DNA from: Cryptomeria japonica
Taxonomy: Eukaryota > Streptophyta > Pinopsida > Cupressales > Cupressaceae
DNA length: 64,000 nt
Reading direction: 5' to 3'
Assembly (NCBI RefSeq): GCF_030272615.1
Contig: NC_081405.1
Span: forward strand, 611,693,065-611,757,064
The notes under the pieces were generated by a model, which was not told the origin of the DNA, did not search any database, and saw only the letters and a list, made by a program, of their open reading frames with translations. Both the position numbers and the translations under genes were made by a program. Shown piece after piece: positions 35,659 to 47,639 of this stretch. The stretch's first letter is position 1. Every line of letters begins with the position of its first letter.

Positions 35659-37782
35659 TGAAGGAACACAATGGACCACTGAGAGGAGGGTGAATCAGTG
35701 GTAATAAAAAAATTTAACTTATCAATATGATTTAAACTCTAATCACATAAATCAATAAGCTATGAGCATAGATATTAAACTAATCAACACACACACATAA
35801 GAGGCAAACCTATAACATAAGATATACGAGGAAAACCCAATGTGGGAAAAACCTCAGTGAGAAATGCTGCTGGAGTCTACTGCTCCAATCCAGCCTCACA
35901 AGTAAATATAATTACAATGTTTATGTGCACCAACCCAAAGGAGCTACAACCCCTGAAGTTTATTGGCACCAACCCAAAGGAGCACCTACCCCTGCTCTGA
36001 GAATGCACTTAGAGATTTACAATGAACACATATTAAAAAGAAATAAAGTACCTTGTTACAAATGAGTTCTGTAACACCTTACAAATGTTCTACTCTTGAG
36101 ATTGATTTGTCTCTCTTCTACTCTCTGATCTTTAGGCCTCAATCTCAACGCTCTGCCTTCTTCTTATCTTTGCAACCTTCTCTCTATTCTCTTCTCTGAT
36201 CTCTCCTCCTTATTTTCCTCTCACAATGTATATAACTCACTATGTTATCTTCCTCAACTCTACACTTTCAAATCTCTCATTTCTACTACTCTCTACTCTT
36301 TGTTTCACACTCTTCACTGTCTTCTTTCCGCTCTGACCCTTAGCTTCTTTGTGTCTCCTCCACACATCTAAAAATTCTGCATGTAGTCTCTTCTATAGTA
36401 TTATTCTTTCACTAGCATTGTGTTATTAACACTTGCATGGTCTACTTCTCTGTGACCCTCTTCTCTCTATTTTTTACACTCCACAGCAATAAAATTTCCA
36501 TCAATATTTTTAGTTGGTTGACATACCCTCATTTAGAGATTTTTCAATCACCTCCATGAGGTAGGTTAGATCATAACTCATTAGACATCGGAAAAAATAT
36601 GTTTGCATCATTATTAACAACATGATTCACACAATTTTCTAAGCAGCCTTAAAATTGTTCATATTTTAGTATACACTTTGATCTTATTGGCTTGGCATAG
36701 GAAATATACCACCTTTTGTATCTATCAACCAGCTAGCAATCTAGAACAACTTGTTCAAGTTTCCAGACCATTTATCTGACACACCAAAAAGTGTACTTCA
36801 ATTTCTTTGAATCTGGACCATTTATCTCTTCTCTTGATTCAAGGATATATTCTCAAGTTTCTAAGAGATCATAACTTCCCGTTGTTTGGATTAGGTATCT
36901 TGAATCAACTACCTGCAATAAATATGTCTCCTTTGTTCTCTGTACTTAGTTTTCTATATTTAGCAAACTCAATCTATCCAACAAATTGGATTTTACCTCT
37001 GTCAATCATCTCGTGCCCTACAACCATCTGCAACCGATTCTTCATTAATGAAATCTCCATCTTGTTTCATAGATTGAAGTGACCACAACTACCCCCATTA
37101 ATGAAATCTTTAGTTGGAGATTAGATCTTCAGAACAGAGTCAACAACAAGCCCTAGCTATCATCTGAATCAAATTTTCATTCTCCTACATGCAATCAACA
37201 AGCTCCACATCGTCAAAATAACATTCCAATCAGTCGGTCAACCCTTGGACAACTTCCACATTGATTATCTTCCCTATAACATGCAAACGTGTCATCCAAG
37301 TCACTCAGTCAGTGTCGGTCAACTGCCACGTGGTTCCCTATGCCTATCAGGTTGCTATCGTTATTATCAAAAGTCTTTTGGTCAACCATCTATGTTGCTA
37401 AAATCATATCATTTAGCATCCAAGTCACTTGGTCAAACTTGGTCAACATCCACATGGACCATCAAGTCTATCGACATGCATCCATGTCATCAAAAGTCTC
37501 TCAATTGGTCACACCAACTAACAATCTCAATCTTTCCTTATCCCGTAGTGTCAATTTCATGTCCATTCAACCCGTGCATGATAAGCTTTTGTATGTCATC
37601 AAGAAGCCTCCCTTCACATTTGTTAGCCCGCATGACACATCGCATGACCTCTTAACCCATGCGAGATAAGATACTTCTTTTCTTCTTGTGGTGTGCCATT
37701 ACTTTTGTAAGCCCGCATGACTCCTTGTGTAGCTTCTTAACCTATGTGAGATAAGGGGATCCATAATCTTATCTTTAGTTCC

Positions 37783-38205
37783 TTATCCCACATGACCATC
37801 ACTCTCCAAGATTACATTGTGTGGGATAATGAGAGAAAATTTAGTAACTTGCCCCGCATGACCATCACTAGTCATTTTTGACAATGCGGGATAACAAAAT
37901 ACATCTAAATTCTTATCCCACACAACCTTTTCTTTCTAGCTTTCTTTGATATAGGATAACTAGGTCCTAGTTAGTAATTTCATATTTTTTATCCCACAGG
38001 GTCTTTTGGAATTCGACCAACACACCGCAGGATAGTGTGTAACACTATTTTCTTTGCTTAAGCCTTATCCAACATGGTTATCCATATTCAACCACACATA
38101 CAATGAGATAGTTGAGTAGCATAAACTGCATGTTATGTGCATCACCTGCCACAGTGAGTGTTATCCCGCAGGGTCAACCTGCATACATCCTTCGTAGTGC
38201 GGGAT
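37783..38205. repeat. Array of imperfect inverted repeats in the long solo LTR
   Basis: ttatcccaca (37783-37792) pairs with tgtgggataa (37820-37829). cccgcat (37853-37859) pairs with atgcggg (37884-37890). Further copies of the same words occur upstream near 37627 and 37710 and downstream near 37915 and 38163-38204. Each pair could fold as a hairpin with a 24-27 base loop. Confidence 0.75.
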
Positions 38206-38211
38206 AGCCAG

Positions 38212-38500
38212 AGTCACATAACCCTCATGTTATTGATATCTTCTATAATAAGACAAACACGACTAGCCTGTCATGTTATTGACAACTGCAAATATATAAC
38301 CATAATGTTATTGACATCTGCAGTCATATAACCCTCGTGTTATTGACAACTCCTATCGCATAACCTGTGTGTTATTGACATCTCCGGTCACCTTCTGCAG
38401 TTTCATAGAATATGATAACCTATAGGTTATTGACATCTATGACTGATACTTTCTGTAACCACATGCAACCAATACAATGATAACCTTCGTGTTATGCACA
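38212..38500. repeat. Degenerate tandem repeat, unit about 40-60 bp
   Basis: Repeats of cataaccctcgtgttattgac with variable spacers occur about six times (for example near 38217, 38271, 38300, 38330, 38360 and 38420). It is simple amplification within the LTR. Confidence 0.75.
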
Positions 38501-39089
38501 ACTGCAACTTTACTTTTGTAGATTCAGACAAGCTTGCTCAATGCCATCACCACATTATGGCCTATGTCAACTTCATCCAGAAACCTATCCCAATAGCACA
38601 TTCCATGGTTGCCACCTGTAACTCCATTTGGGACTAGCATGGATTGTTATATGACATGATATATTATATGATGTTGTAGCAACACTTATGTTCTTGGTCA
38701 AACCTATTTTCTCTATTCAATCATAGCACCATGGTCTTGGTCTTCAATCCACCTACAAGTCCAATAGAAGACTACATTGTCCTCTCTATTTAATTTGACG
38801 TCATTTACTCCATGCAACCTCCATGCATATTGATTCAACTTGCACAACTCTGCTAATATCATCTTCTTATGGAGTATTCATCATCCTGCATCTATGTCCT
38901 ATTTGATTTCTCTTCATGCCTTTGCATCTCTCTACATCTCCATCCAGTGGGTGTCTTGCAAGTATCTTTGCACATTCTTTGTCATGCTGCAATTGTTCTC
39001 TAGGATACAAATCATCTCTGCTATTGACATGAATCAACTATGTCATGCACACACACATATTGACATCAATGACAACCTTAGTTCCAACA

Positions 39090-40289
39090 ACATGACACCC
39101 AACATTCATTATATCAGTTCTACTCTAAGTCAAATACAGCAATCCACCAGTCCACCAATCATAGATCTATATCTGGTTTGATTAGCTTTCAGAGAATCAT
39201 CATCCTTTGTTAGCTTACATTTGGTCACCATAGGTGTACCAACTGGTTTAAAGTCCTCAAAATCAAATTTATTCAACAATTCCTTCACATTCTTAGACTG
39301 AGATATGAAAATACCTTTATCCAACTGAGTAATTTGCAATCCCATAAAGAATTTCACTTTTCCAATCATAGACATCTCAAATTCATTCTGCATCTCTTCA
39401 GCAAATTTATTGCATTGGCAATCATTTCCTCCAAAGATAATATCATCAACAAAAACTTCAACAATTAAATATTACACTGATAAATATTGAAATAAAAATT
39501 ACTGTCAATATAGCCTTTATTGAATCCAAGCTTCATCAAATACTTATCTAATCTAGCATACCAAGCTCTAGGGGCTTGCTTTAATCCATACAATGCTTTC
39601 TTCAACCGACAAACCATGTCCTTTCATTTGTCAGCTGAAATCCATCTGGTTGCTCAATGTAGACTTCTTCTTCCAACTCACCATTAAGAAAGGCTTATTT
39701 GACATCCATATGATAAACCTTGAAATATTTGGGAGAAGCATAGGCAAGAAATAATCTAACAACTTTGATTCTAGCCATCAGAGAAAAAGTCTCCTCATAA
39801 TCAATTCCTTCCATCTGTGAATAACCTTTACATACAAGTCTATCTTTATTTCGAACAACTTCACCCTATTCATTCAACTTATTCTGAAATACCCATTTAG
39901 TTCCAATTACATTTTTATCCTTAGGTTTAGGAACAAGAATCCATGTATCATTTTCCTCAATCTAATTCAATTCTTCTTCCATAGCTTTAATCCAATTTTC
40001 ATCTTTACATGCTTCATCAATATTTTTAGGCTCAACCTTAGAAATTAAACAAATTTCTTTGGCAAATCTTCTCCTAGTCATCACACCTTTATTCTTGTCA
40101 CCAATAATTTGATTTTTTGAATGATTCAACCTTACATACCTAGGAGTTTTAGGATTTTCTTGAATTTCAGGCTCTTGAACTCTTTCATCAGAATTAGCAT
40201 CCGCACCTTCATTCTCAAGATTTTCCAGAGCAATCTGAACTTGACTTTGGTTTGCACTTGCTTTCCTCTATCTAAACTGCCATCCTGAT
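39090..40289 (-). pseudogene. pol: Element D pol, reverse transcriptase
   Basis: From the E junction the - strand reads through the integrase/RT linker (about 40280-40060), then SLNED-type RT start motifs, a 'K/NKLNE.GEVVRNKDRLVCKGYSQ'-like region (39900-39810, with stops), the VDDIIF region (39440-39420) and FEMSMIGKVKFFMGLQI (39383-39334). FISQSKNVKELL and RYRSMIGGL follow. Numerous stops are present. A short extra segment after GGL (39150-39135) disturbs the frame before the solo LTR. The domain is recognisable but dead. Confidence 0.8.
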
Positions 40290-41566
40290 TGTTTGCTTCA
40301 CCAATAGGAACAATAACTATATCTAAAGTCTCAACTCGAAGTTTGGACATTCACTCTATGAATTTATTATCTCAATAAATGAAGTTTATTTGTTTATCAA
40401 CCCAGGGATGTATTACTTGAAATGGGCCTGCACTATATATGCACTAAGCTCCTGCAATAGCTATTCTGCATTACTACAACAACTAAACCTATTTGAAATA
40501 AGCAAGAAAGAATTATAACAAATGAATGGCTACAAGAAAAATCCGTATTAACATAAAACCCAATTAAAGAACTGTTAACTAAGTCCAAAGCTGACAAACA
40601 GGAATTACTTTGTTTGCTTTGGCTGTAGGAACAATCATAGGATCTGTTTCCAATGGCTACATGAACAGTCAATTGCCAGAATGACTATTGTAGCAGAAAG
40701 GGAAACTAAGTTAACAAATGCACATGAATAATCACCAAGTGGGCCCCCTTGGATGAGTGTATCAAGGCTTCCAAAGATAACTCTAAATACTTAGAATAGT
40801 ATCACTTTATTGATTGTCTTTCAAAGGTTGATACACCACACAGAATGAAAGAACACTAAAAATACTCTGCAACTTTATTTCTAAACCTTCTATCTCTCTT
40901 CCCCTTCTCTCTCTAACCTCTGAAAAGAGGTGTAGACTCTTATTTAAAAGAAAAATACAACAACCTCCTACAATCTAGGTCACGTCGATGAAACAAGGTA
41001 GAGAATATTTATGATAGAAAACAAATGGAGTTAAGCCATTGAAAAACATGGATCTCTACTAAACCGCAACCAAGAATATAGCATGGTGGTATTACAAGAT
41101 TTGGTTTTTACTGAAGACAAACATAAATGATTCTTGCATGCCCTGATATTCCTTTTCCACTCCTTATGCCCATTATTCTCTTTGCTGTTTTGAACTTTTA
41201 ACCGCCCCTTGAATATCTCTAACTACATTCATGACGTGACACAATAACCACCTCTGCAACATCTTATTTACCCTATAATTAAAAAGATAGAACATGCAAG
41301 CATACACATATATCTATTTTAATTAATCAAAACACTTAAACATTTTACACATGATATTGCCTATGATAATCCGCATGGCAACAAGAATAATTCACATGGC
41401 AACAAGAATAATTGGTCAAGACAAAACAAGATTTAATGGGTTCAGTTAACATCTAGAATGCATATAGTCAAACTCTAATACATCATTATTATCCCATTAT
41501 ATGAATTAAAACATGGTAACACTTATGAGTTTTAAGAATAAAAGGAGCTAATAGCTCAGCTCATCA
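40290..41566 (-). repeat. 3' LTR of element E
   Basis: In + orientation it starts TGTTTGCTTCACC and ends CTCATCA. It is followed by the polypurine tract at 41567-41583 (reverse complement aagttgggggcca, which directly abuts the LTR). It aligns with 50132-51429 throughout. Confidence 0.9.
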
Positions 41567-41627
41567 TGGCCCCCAACTTAGTGTCTTGTTGATCCTCCAG
41601 CAAGAGGAAAATTTCTGATCTGGGCAC

Positions 41628-43988
41628 TTACTCGCAAGTCACCAATAGTTCCCTATCTTGTACCTCCTATAGCCAAATTCCAATAAAATCCCTTCATTTT
41701 TTCCAGTCTGGCTCATCTGGCTTCTTTGGTGGCTTCCTCATATGGTTTTCTGCTACCCTATATCCCATTAATGGCCACATAAGGATAGGTGGCTGAAATA
41801 TCAAGGGTAGCTAGTTATTGCTCTTTTCCCTACCCAAATGGATGTACTTAGGAGCTCTTTGTATAGCTGCATGAAAATTAGGCAGTGAATGAGGTTCACC
41901 CTATTTTAGGTCTTCTGGAAGATTATTCCAATGCTGAACCAGATATTCCATTGCAGCTACATTTTCATTTTTAATCAAATGTTCATATTCCTGGTATGTT
42001 TCCTCTCTTATTGATAACACCTAGCTCCTTACATAAGGTCTTGCTAACAATTTCTACCAATCATAATAAAGAAGCCATGGATTCTTGGCTTCAGCCCTAA
42101 GTGGTAATGGACAGTCAAATTCCAAATTTCTATATGTTTTGGCCTGAGTCCCCATACTGATTTCATTTTGCACCCATGATGTTAATGCTTTTATGTGAAT
42201 GTCACCAATATATAATAAGGGATTCCACTCATTGTTAGAAGTCACAACATAGTTATGCAAATAAAATTCACACAACAAATTCTTAACAACTATTGGAGAG
42301 GTCTGATAAACATTATAAAATTCTTCTAGGGTATCTAAAGAAGGACTAAAGTCTCTAACAATGCGGTTTAGCTTAAAACTTAAATACTGCTCTTTTAGAT
42401 GTAAAGCATAAACCCTTGGAGGAGCCCTACATTGTATCAACTCAGGAACCATACTGACAATTGTGTCAACTTTAGCTTTCAATTCCTCAATCTGATTATC
42501 CCTCTTTTCAATTTCTTTTTGTTGTTTATCAATAATTCCATGTAACCTAGCCCTCTCTATCTCCCACTATGTATAAAATGTAAGTGCAATAGACAAACTA
42601 GTGAGAGGTGAAGGAGGTCTATTAGCTGTTACCCGAGGGTGTGAGATTTCTTCAACATGTTCTCCTAATTGTTCTACTACTTGTGCCAGATTTGAAAGTC
42701 TATCGGCTCCATGTTTTTCTTGTGTTTTAATCTCTATTTGACTCTCATGCCCTTCTTCTGATGTTTCTACTGAAATGACTTCCACTGCATCCCTTACTGC
42801 TCAAACTTTCTGTTTACTCCACCGAGTCCTTCTTGCATACATTTTTTGGAGTGGCCGCAAGAATAGTTCTTGCAAGAGGTGTTGCTACAGGAGAATTTTC
42901 TTTTAGCCTACACTTTTTGGCTGTAGGAGAAACCTGCGCTACTTGAGGCTGCACTATGGTTTCTCTCTCTACGTCAATTGTCTCTACTTCTTTCCCTTTT
43001 CCTTTAGAAGATGTCGCTCCACTTTGAAGATGAGTGGAGGGCTACTCAATATTTGTTTCCATCACCATTTCTTTTGCAATAGTCAAATCTTCATTGGCAA
43101 CATGAGGTTCATACTCCACAAAAACCCTAGGAGATGAGGGCTCTCCGATATTCTCCTCTTGGGTTGCTAATTATTCTGCAACAGGAGCATTTTTCTCCCT
43201 AAATTGTAGTATATCTTCAAATACCCCCCATGCCATTTGAGAAACATCTCTAAGAGAATGTTCTACTAATAATTTTATCAAGCCATGATGACTGACAGAA
43301 CTATTTCCACCCTTTCATGTTTCTTTTGCACTTATGGAAATAAGGTGATATAGAAAATTGGGAACATTTACCCTTCGACCATGTCATAAATGACTAAGCA
43401 ATTTAAAATGGACCAAATGCAAATTTGAGTACCTTCCATCACAAGTAATGTATTTCATCACATACAATGCCACCTGGGGCCATTCCGCTGGAAGAGATAT
43501 CCACCTGATTCCCTGTTTGTCCACCCTTAGACATCCATCTGCTAGGTGTGTAAATTCTACCCTAGCGCTTCTCGCATCCTTAGATTCAGGAAACAACTCT
43601 CCTTCCTACAACAACCCAGTAACTTCAGCTATTCACTGCTCAGTGGCAATGAATCTCAATCCCTTGATAGAGGCCTCTCCCTCATTGAATGTACACATAA
43701 ATTCGGAAGCAATTTTTTCATTGTAATCCGTTATGTTGAGAAAATAATCAATCCACCCATGCATACAGAAGTAATGCTTACATTGGACATCGTGCAACAA
43801 CATGTCATGAATTAGAGGCTTATGGCGGATAAGATCTCCATCCATGACTATTTCGACTCTCAAAATAATTTCCACAACAGAGAATGAGGGACTGAAATAA
43901 CTTGCAAAACTGAAAATATTTTGCTCGAAAATACCTTACTTCCAATTTCTTTCAATGATTTTGGTGGCATGATGAACTGATCACTCAT
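41628..43988 (-). pseudogene. Element E ORF3: uncharacterised protein in the env position, about 790 codons
   Basis: The likely start is MSDQFIMPPKSLKE at 43988 and the stop is at 41628-41630. Frameshifts lie near 43920 and 42830, and about a dozen stops are mostly TAG where CAG is likely. Order: an N-terminal module (YNEKIASEFMCTFNEGE, IAEVTGL, WISLPAEWPQVALYVMKY, HFKLLSHL, VNVPNFLYHLIS), then SVSHHGLIKLLVEHSLRDV. Next come basic patches (KGKGKEVE, AKKCRLKE, ARRTRWSKQK) and a coiled coil (about 42560-42450, DKQQKEIEKRDNQIEELKAK). A C-terminal module has YNVYQTSPIVVKNLL and WNPLLYIGDIHIKALTSWV, then a Pro/Trp-rich end. I see no signal peptide or convincing membrane anchor, so it does not look like an envelope. 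The basic patches would suit a nuclear protein (inference). Confidence 0.72.
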
Positions 43989-44087
43989 GGCAAAGAATGT
44001 CTTATTCAAAAATGATGTTAGGCAAATAAAAAAAAATTAGTGACAAGGACGGATAATTACTCGACATGGAAATCGGACCATTAAACA

Positions 44088-44103
44088 CCCCCCCCCCCCC
44101 CCC
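44088..44103 (-). other. Internal C16 (G16 on coding strand) tract, possible second polypurine tract
   Basis: Sixteen consecutive C lie between pol and ORF3. On the coding strand the context is taagtt followed by the G-run. The element's true polypurine tract next to the 3' LTR is preceded by the same taagtt before its G-run. The tract may be an expanded second priming site, or slippage in any G-run. Confidence 0.55.
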
Positions 44104-44420
44104 AACTTATGATGACATGTGTCCACACATGCGGAAAGGACAGAGGGAAGGGTACACGGATTTAAAATAGGCAATAATCATAGAAAAGTAATAAATGCAT
44201 AATTAATAAAAAGTAAACAATGTACATACCTGTAGTCGTACCAATAAATGTTGCATGAAACGATTAGCTAATAAAAAGGGGTGAAATGAGATGATGTGAC
44301 ATGAATTAAGTGATAGACAGAGAGATGGAATCGGATGAAGTGGACGAAATTTTTTTATTATCAAAGAATAATATTTCCATAAGACATGGAAATATTTTTA
44401 TGAAAGTATGCTTGAAGAAT

Positions 44421-47400
44421 TTATTGAGTGCTTAGAACGCTCCCTGCAGAAGCTGCAGGAACTGCACCCTTATTATCTTCTCCAGTTGCTGTAGGAACTG
44501 ATGTTTTATCTTGGCTGGTGAATTGCTGCAGGAACTGTTCTTTGGTTGCAGGCTTATGATATAGGCATAGTCGATGACCATTCACTAGAAGCTTGAATCT
44601 AACTGGATCTATAGTGCTCAAGCTGACTGCTCCATTTGTAAAAACTTCATCTATTTCATATGGGCCTAACCATCTTGTCTACAGCTTTCCCATAGTATAT
44701 TTATATCTTGAATCATCTAGCAGTGCCCAATCACCTGTTTTAAATTTTCTCTCCTTTACGTACTTATCATGCCATTTAGCTCTTTGATTTTGAATAAGTT
44801 CTGCATGTTGGACGATCATCTTTCTCAACTCATCCAAAGCATTTAATTGTAGAATGCGGTCTCTTTGTGCTTCAGAGAGTGTCATATTCAATTGAAGAGT
44901 TGTTCTAAGAGTTTTGTGCTCAAACTCAATGGGCATCATTGTTGTTTTTCCACACACCATTTCAAAAGGTGTAAAACCAATTGGTGTCTTCCATATTGTT
45001 CTGTATGCCCAAATGGCTTCAGGAAGTCTATGTGACCAATCTTTCTTATGAAGAGATACTATCTTGGTAAGAATGGCTTCTAAATCTCTGTTTGTGACTT
45101 CTACTTGACCATTTTCTTGTGGATTATATGGGGTAGACTTCATGTGCCTAATATTATATTCATTAACCAATGCTGCAAGCAATGTAGAAGTAAACTGTGG
45201 TCCTTGGTCTGAAACAATCTCTCTTGGAACTCCATACTTGGTAAATATTTCTTCATAAAGAAATTCAGCTACTTTATTATCTCTTGCATGTGTCATAGCT
45301 TGTGCTTCCACCCATTTGGTGACATAATCAGTGCATGCTAGAATATGTGATTTCCCATTTGAAGGAGGATCAATCGGCCCAACAAAATCTAATCCTCATT
45401 TATCAAATGGTGCAACTAATATCTGGGGATATAATGGCATTTCATCAGATCTGGTAGGCCTACCCATGCGCTAGCATTTATCACATTTTCTAGTATATTC
45501 TGTTGCATCCTTATATAATGTTGGCCAATAATATCCCGTACCAAGTATTTTAAGTGTTGTTATTTTAGCAACAAAATGTCCTCCACATAGTTCATCATGA
45601 CATGCATGAAGGATATCATATGTTTCATCCTCTCTTACACATCTTCTCATGACTTGGTCAAGTCCAGTATAAAATACACAATCAGAAATCCATGAGAAAT
45701 TAAAGTTTTTCTCAACTAACAGTTGTCTTTCTTTAGGAGAAAAATGAATTGGCATCTCATTAGCAGCTAAATAATTTGCAATATCAACATACCAGGGAGT
45801 GTGTGCTTTTATAAGGAACAAATGTTCATATGGAAAAGCATCATCTATGGCTGCAGGATCATCCTGCAGTTGAAGCCTAGAAAGATAATTTGCAACTATA
45901 TTGGATTTACCTGGTTTATCAACAACTGTAATGTCAAATTCCTACATCAATAGTAACCAACGAGCCAATCTTCTTGTAATTGAAGGTTTTTTAATGAGAT
46001 ATCTGATTGCTGTGTAATCAGTGTACACAAATATCAGATATCCTGTTATATAATACCTGAATTTGTTTAGTGCATATATAACTGCTAACATCTCCTTTTT
46101 AGTGATAGTGTAATTCAGCTCAGGCCCTTGCATGTTCTTGCTGATGAAATAAATTGCATTCTCCAAATTGTCAATCTTTTGTCCCAAAACTACTCCTATG
46201 GCATAATCTAATGCATCTGTATGAATATGAAAAGGTAAGGACCAGTTCAGACCCTTGAGCACTGGTGTTTAAGTCAATGCATGTTTGAGCTTCAATAAAG
46301 CTTCATTGCATGAGGGAGTCCAATTAAATTTCATATAATTGGTCAAAAGAGAATATAAAGGGCCTGCAATTTTGTTGAAATCCTTGATAAACCTCCTATA
46401 ATATCCAGCATGACCAAGGAAACTTCTAACATCCTTTTTCTTTACAGGTGCAAGGAGGTTTTGAATGACTTCTATTTTTGCTGGTTCAACTTATATTCCA
46501 TTGATAGAGATATGATGACCAAGAACTATACCTTCCTGCATCATCATGAAGCACTTTTCACTGTTTAATGATAAATTGTAGTTTTCACACCACTGCAAAA
46601 TTTTCTTCAGATTATTTAATGCCTCTTCAAATTAAGAACCATAGGTGGTAAAATCATCCATATAGATCTCCATGCTATCCAGGGAAATATCTAAAAATAT
46701 GCTTATCACTACTCTTTCAAAAGTAGCAAGAGAATTACATAATCCAAAAGGAAGAACATAATATGCATATGTTCCCCAAGGACAAGTAAATGTAGTTTTT
46801 TCTTGGTCCTCAGGAGAAATTTGAATCTGGTTGTAGTCATTGACTCCATCCAAGAATGAGAAGTACCACTTCCCTGCCAAGGAGTCTAATACCTGATCTA
46901 CAAATGGTAATGGAAAATGATCCTTCCTGGTTTCTAAATTCAAAGATCTGTAATCCACACATACCCTCCATTTACCTCCTTTCTTTGGAACTATCACTAG
47001 AGGTGACACCCATTGACTATCCAAGATAGGATAGATAAATCCAACATTGAATAATTTTTGCAATTCCTCTTTAACTATTTCTCTTAATGCATGATTAATT
47101 CTTCTTTGTGGCTATCTAAATGGTCTATAGTCCTCTTTTATGTAGATACGGTGGGTACAAACTATAGGATCAATTCCATGCATGTCTTTGTAATCCCATG
47201 CAAAAGTGTGTTGATGACATTTAAGCAAGTCAACTGGTGTTATTCTTTGAGTCCCTATGAGTTAATTATTGATATTCAAATATTTGTTTAGATCAACTTA
47301 CACTTTGACAGTAAGATCAACCTGAGATGCCTAAGAAATATGAGAAGTGCAGACTTCCTATGGCAACAGGGTATGCAAAATATCAGTGGCTGCAGGAAAA

Positions 47401-47639
47401 TCTAATGCTGGAATATTTGATACTAACTCCTGCGAGTGCTACTCTTGTTTTAATTGATTTGCCAGAATTTTATAGATAATTGAATCATCATCATGAAGTT
47501 GTATGAATGGTTCTCTATTATTGATAGAGTCAACTCCTTCCTCAAATTCTTCTCCTACATTAGGCCAAATGGCTTGTTGTTGATCAAGTTGGGGTTGAGC
47601 AGGATAAATACAGAGCCAAAGTTTTGGTTGTATTTCCAT
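44421..47639 (-). pseudogene. pol: Element E pol: RT, RNase H and integrase
   Basis: This is a single frame. RT: YPILDSQWVSPLVIVPKKGG, YRSLNLETRKDHFPLPF, FSFLDGVNDYNQI, and YMDDF in the catalytic box (about 46650). RNase H: HIHTDALDYAIGVVL, KKEMLAVIYALNKFRYYI, VYTDYTAIRYL. Integrase: H2C2 finger (HDELCGGHF...CDKC), core GLDFVGP, VSDQGPQF, GQVEVTN (D, D and E all present), and a GPY motif WLGPYEI (about 44680). The frame ends at 44421. Stops occur near 47440, 46630, 46265, 45940, 45470 and 44680. The RT and integrase catalytic residues survive, so loss of function is by nonsense codons. Confidence 0.9.

Larger units (their letters stand above)
35659..39089 (-). repeat. Very long (3.4-kb) solo copia LTR
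   Basis: It is flanked by acatc (35654-35658) and acatg (39090-39094), a one-mismatch duplication; element D's RT/RNase H frame rejoins across it. In element sense it starts TGTTGGAACTAAGG and ends with the CCCTCCTCTC motif about 20-40 bp from its 3' end. The ggaaaacccaatgtgggaaaaacc pair is at about 35830-35853, very like element O. No primer-binding site, polypurine tract or coding domain is seen inside. Open frames at 37245-37669 look like chance ORFs in repetitive sequence. Confidence 0.78.

Noticed and set aside
37245-37669. Two overlapping ORFs of 126-136 codons in the long solo LTR
   Set aside because: They are in repetitive, hairpin-rich DNA and resemble no protein family; being open is probably chance.
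43448-43815. + strand ORFs of about 90 codons
   Set aside because: Antisense to ORF3 of element E, whose - strand translation has recognisable structure.
41628-43988. Calling ORF3 of element E an envelope gene
   Set aside because: Only its position fits; I see no signal peptide, fusion-type or membrane segment.
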